In this document: positions 64,000-64,000 of the stretch, piece by piece
How positions within the stretch are numbered: the first letter of the stretch is position 1
How the letters are laid out: every line of letters begins with the position of its first letter
From: Chloroflexi bacterium TSY
GTDB taxonomy: Bacteria > Chloroflexota > Anaerolineae > Caldilineales > Caldilineaceae
Direction of reading: 5' to 3'
Length of the DNA: 64,000 nucleotides
NCBI GenBank assembly: GCA_019217005.1
Contig: JAHBNG010000033.1
Coordinates: 68,091 to 132,090 of the forward strand
The notes under the pieces: model-generated
What the model was told of the DNA's origin: nothing
What the model saw: only the letters and a program-made list of their open reading frames with translations
Databases searched by the model: none
Translations under genes and position numbers: made by a program

Positions 64000-64000
64000 C

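Noticed and set aside
1..64000. tRNA or rRNA genes
   Set aside because: No cloverleaf-like segment with the conserved GGTTCGANTCC arm or ribosomal RNA stretch was recognised in the spacers.

Overview
The window looks like a chromosomal segment of a Chloroflexota bacterium (Anaerolineae/Caldilineae-like). This is inferred from gene content and style: large multidomain sensor kinases, SpoIIE phosphatase / slr1659-type regulator modules, a CHAT-STAND-TPR conflict protein, an alpha-2-macroglobulin paired with PBP1C, IS701- and ISAzo13-type elements, and intergenic spacers full of small hairpin repeats. No rRNA, tRNA or CRISPR array was seen.

Layout. 0-10 kb: end of a glycosyltransferase, then catabolic-type enzymes (Gfo/Idh oxidoreductase, SDR, acetoacetate-decarboxylase-like, phytanoyl-CoA dioxygenase with a MazG-like partner, amidohydrolase, epimerase, DoxX), an intact IS701-like element abutting kptA, and two copies of a TA-flanked MITE. 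10-17.5 kb: a large sensor kinase destroyed twice, its 5' part lost at a decayed ISAzo13 element and its GAF region split by a 1.48 kb IS; its response regulator is still intact behind a 58-bp perfect palindrome. 17.5-29.5 kb: a same-strand region with an FAD oxidase, an ABC importer, small stress-type membrane proteins and a branched-chain amino-acid type binding protein. Its spacers carry five copies of one cassette: intrinsic terminator, second hairpin, then GATGAT-N18-TANACT. 29.5-42 kb: a RelE/ParE-Phd pair, alpha-2-macroglobulin, the second IS copy, PBP1C and a tyrosine recombinase. 42-49 kb: an EACC1-like gene plus a CHAT/STAND/TPR protein broken at a (GGGGC)n tract, repeats, gene remnants, and an HD/cNMP gene split by a 215-bp MITE. 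49-64 kb: an operon with CcmA/CcmB and an AAA-CYTH protein, followed by a cyclic-nucleotide and partner-switching cluster (three cNMP-domain proteins, a PAS-cyclase, two STAS-like proteins, a hybrid kinase-phosphatase), the third IS copy, and the end of another SpoIIE-type protein.

The strongest unexplained signals are the five terminator-promoter cassettes and the 215-bp MITE that entered two unrelated genes at the same GCCAGACT sequence. Excising the MITE plus one 5-bp repeat restores both reading frames exactly. Many genes carry one-base frameshifts, so some pseudogene calls may reflect sequence error rather than decay.
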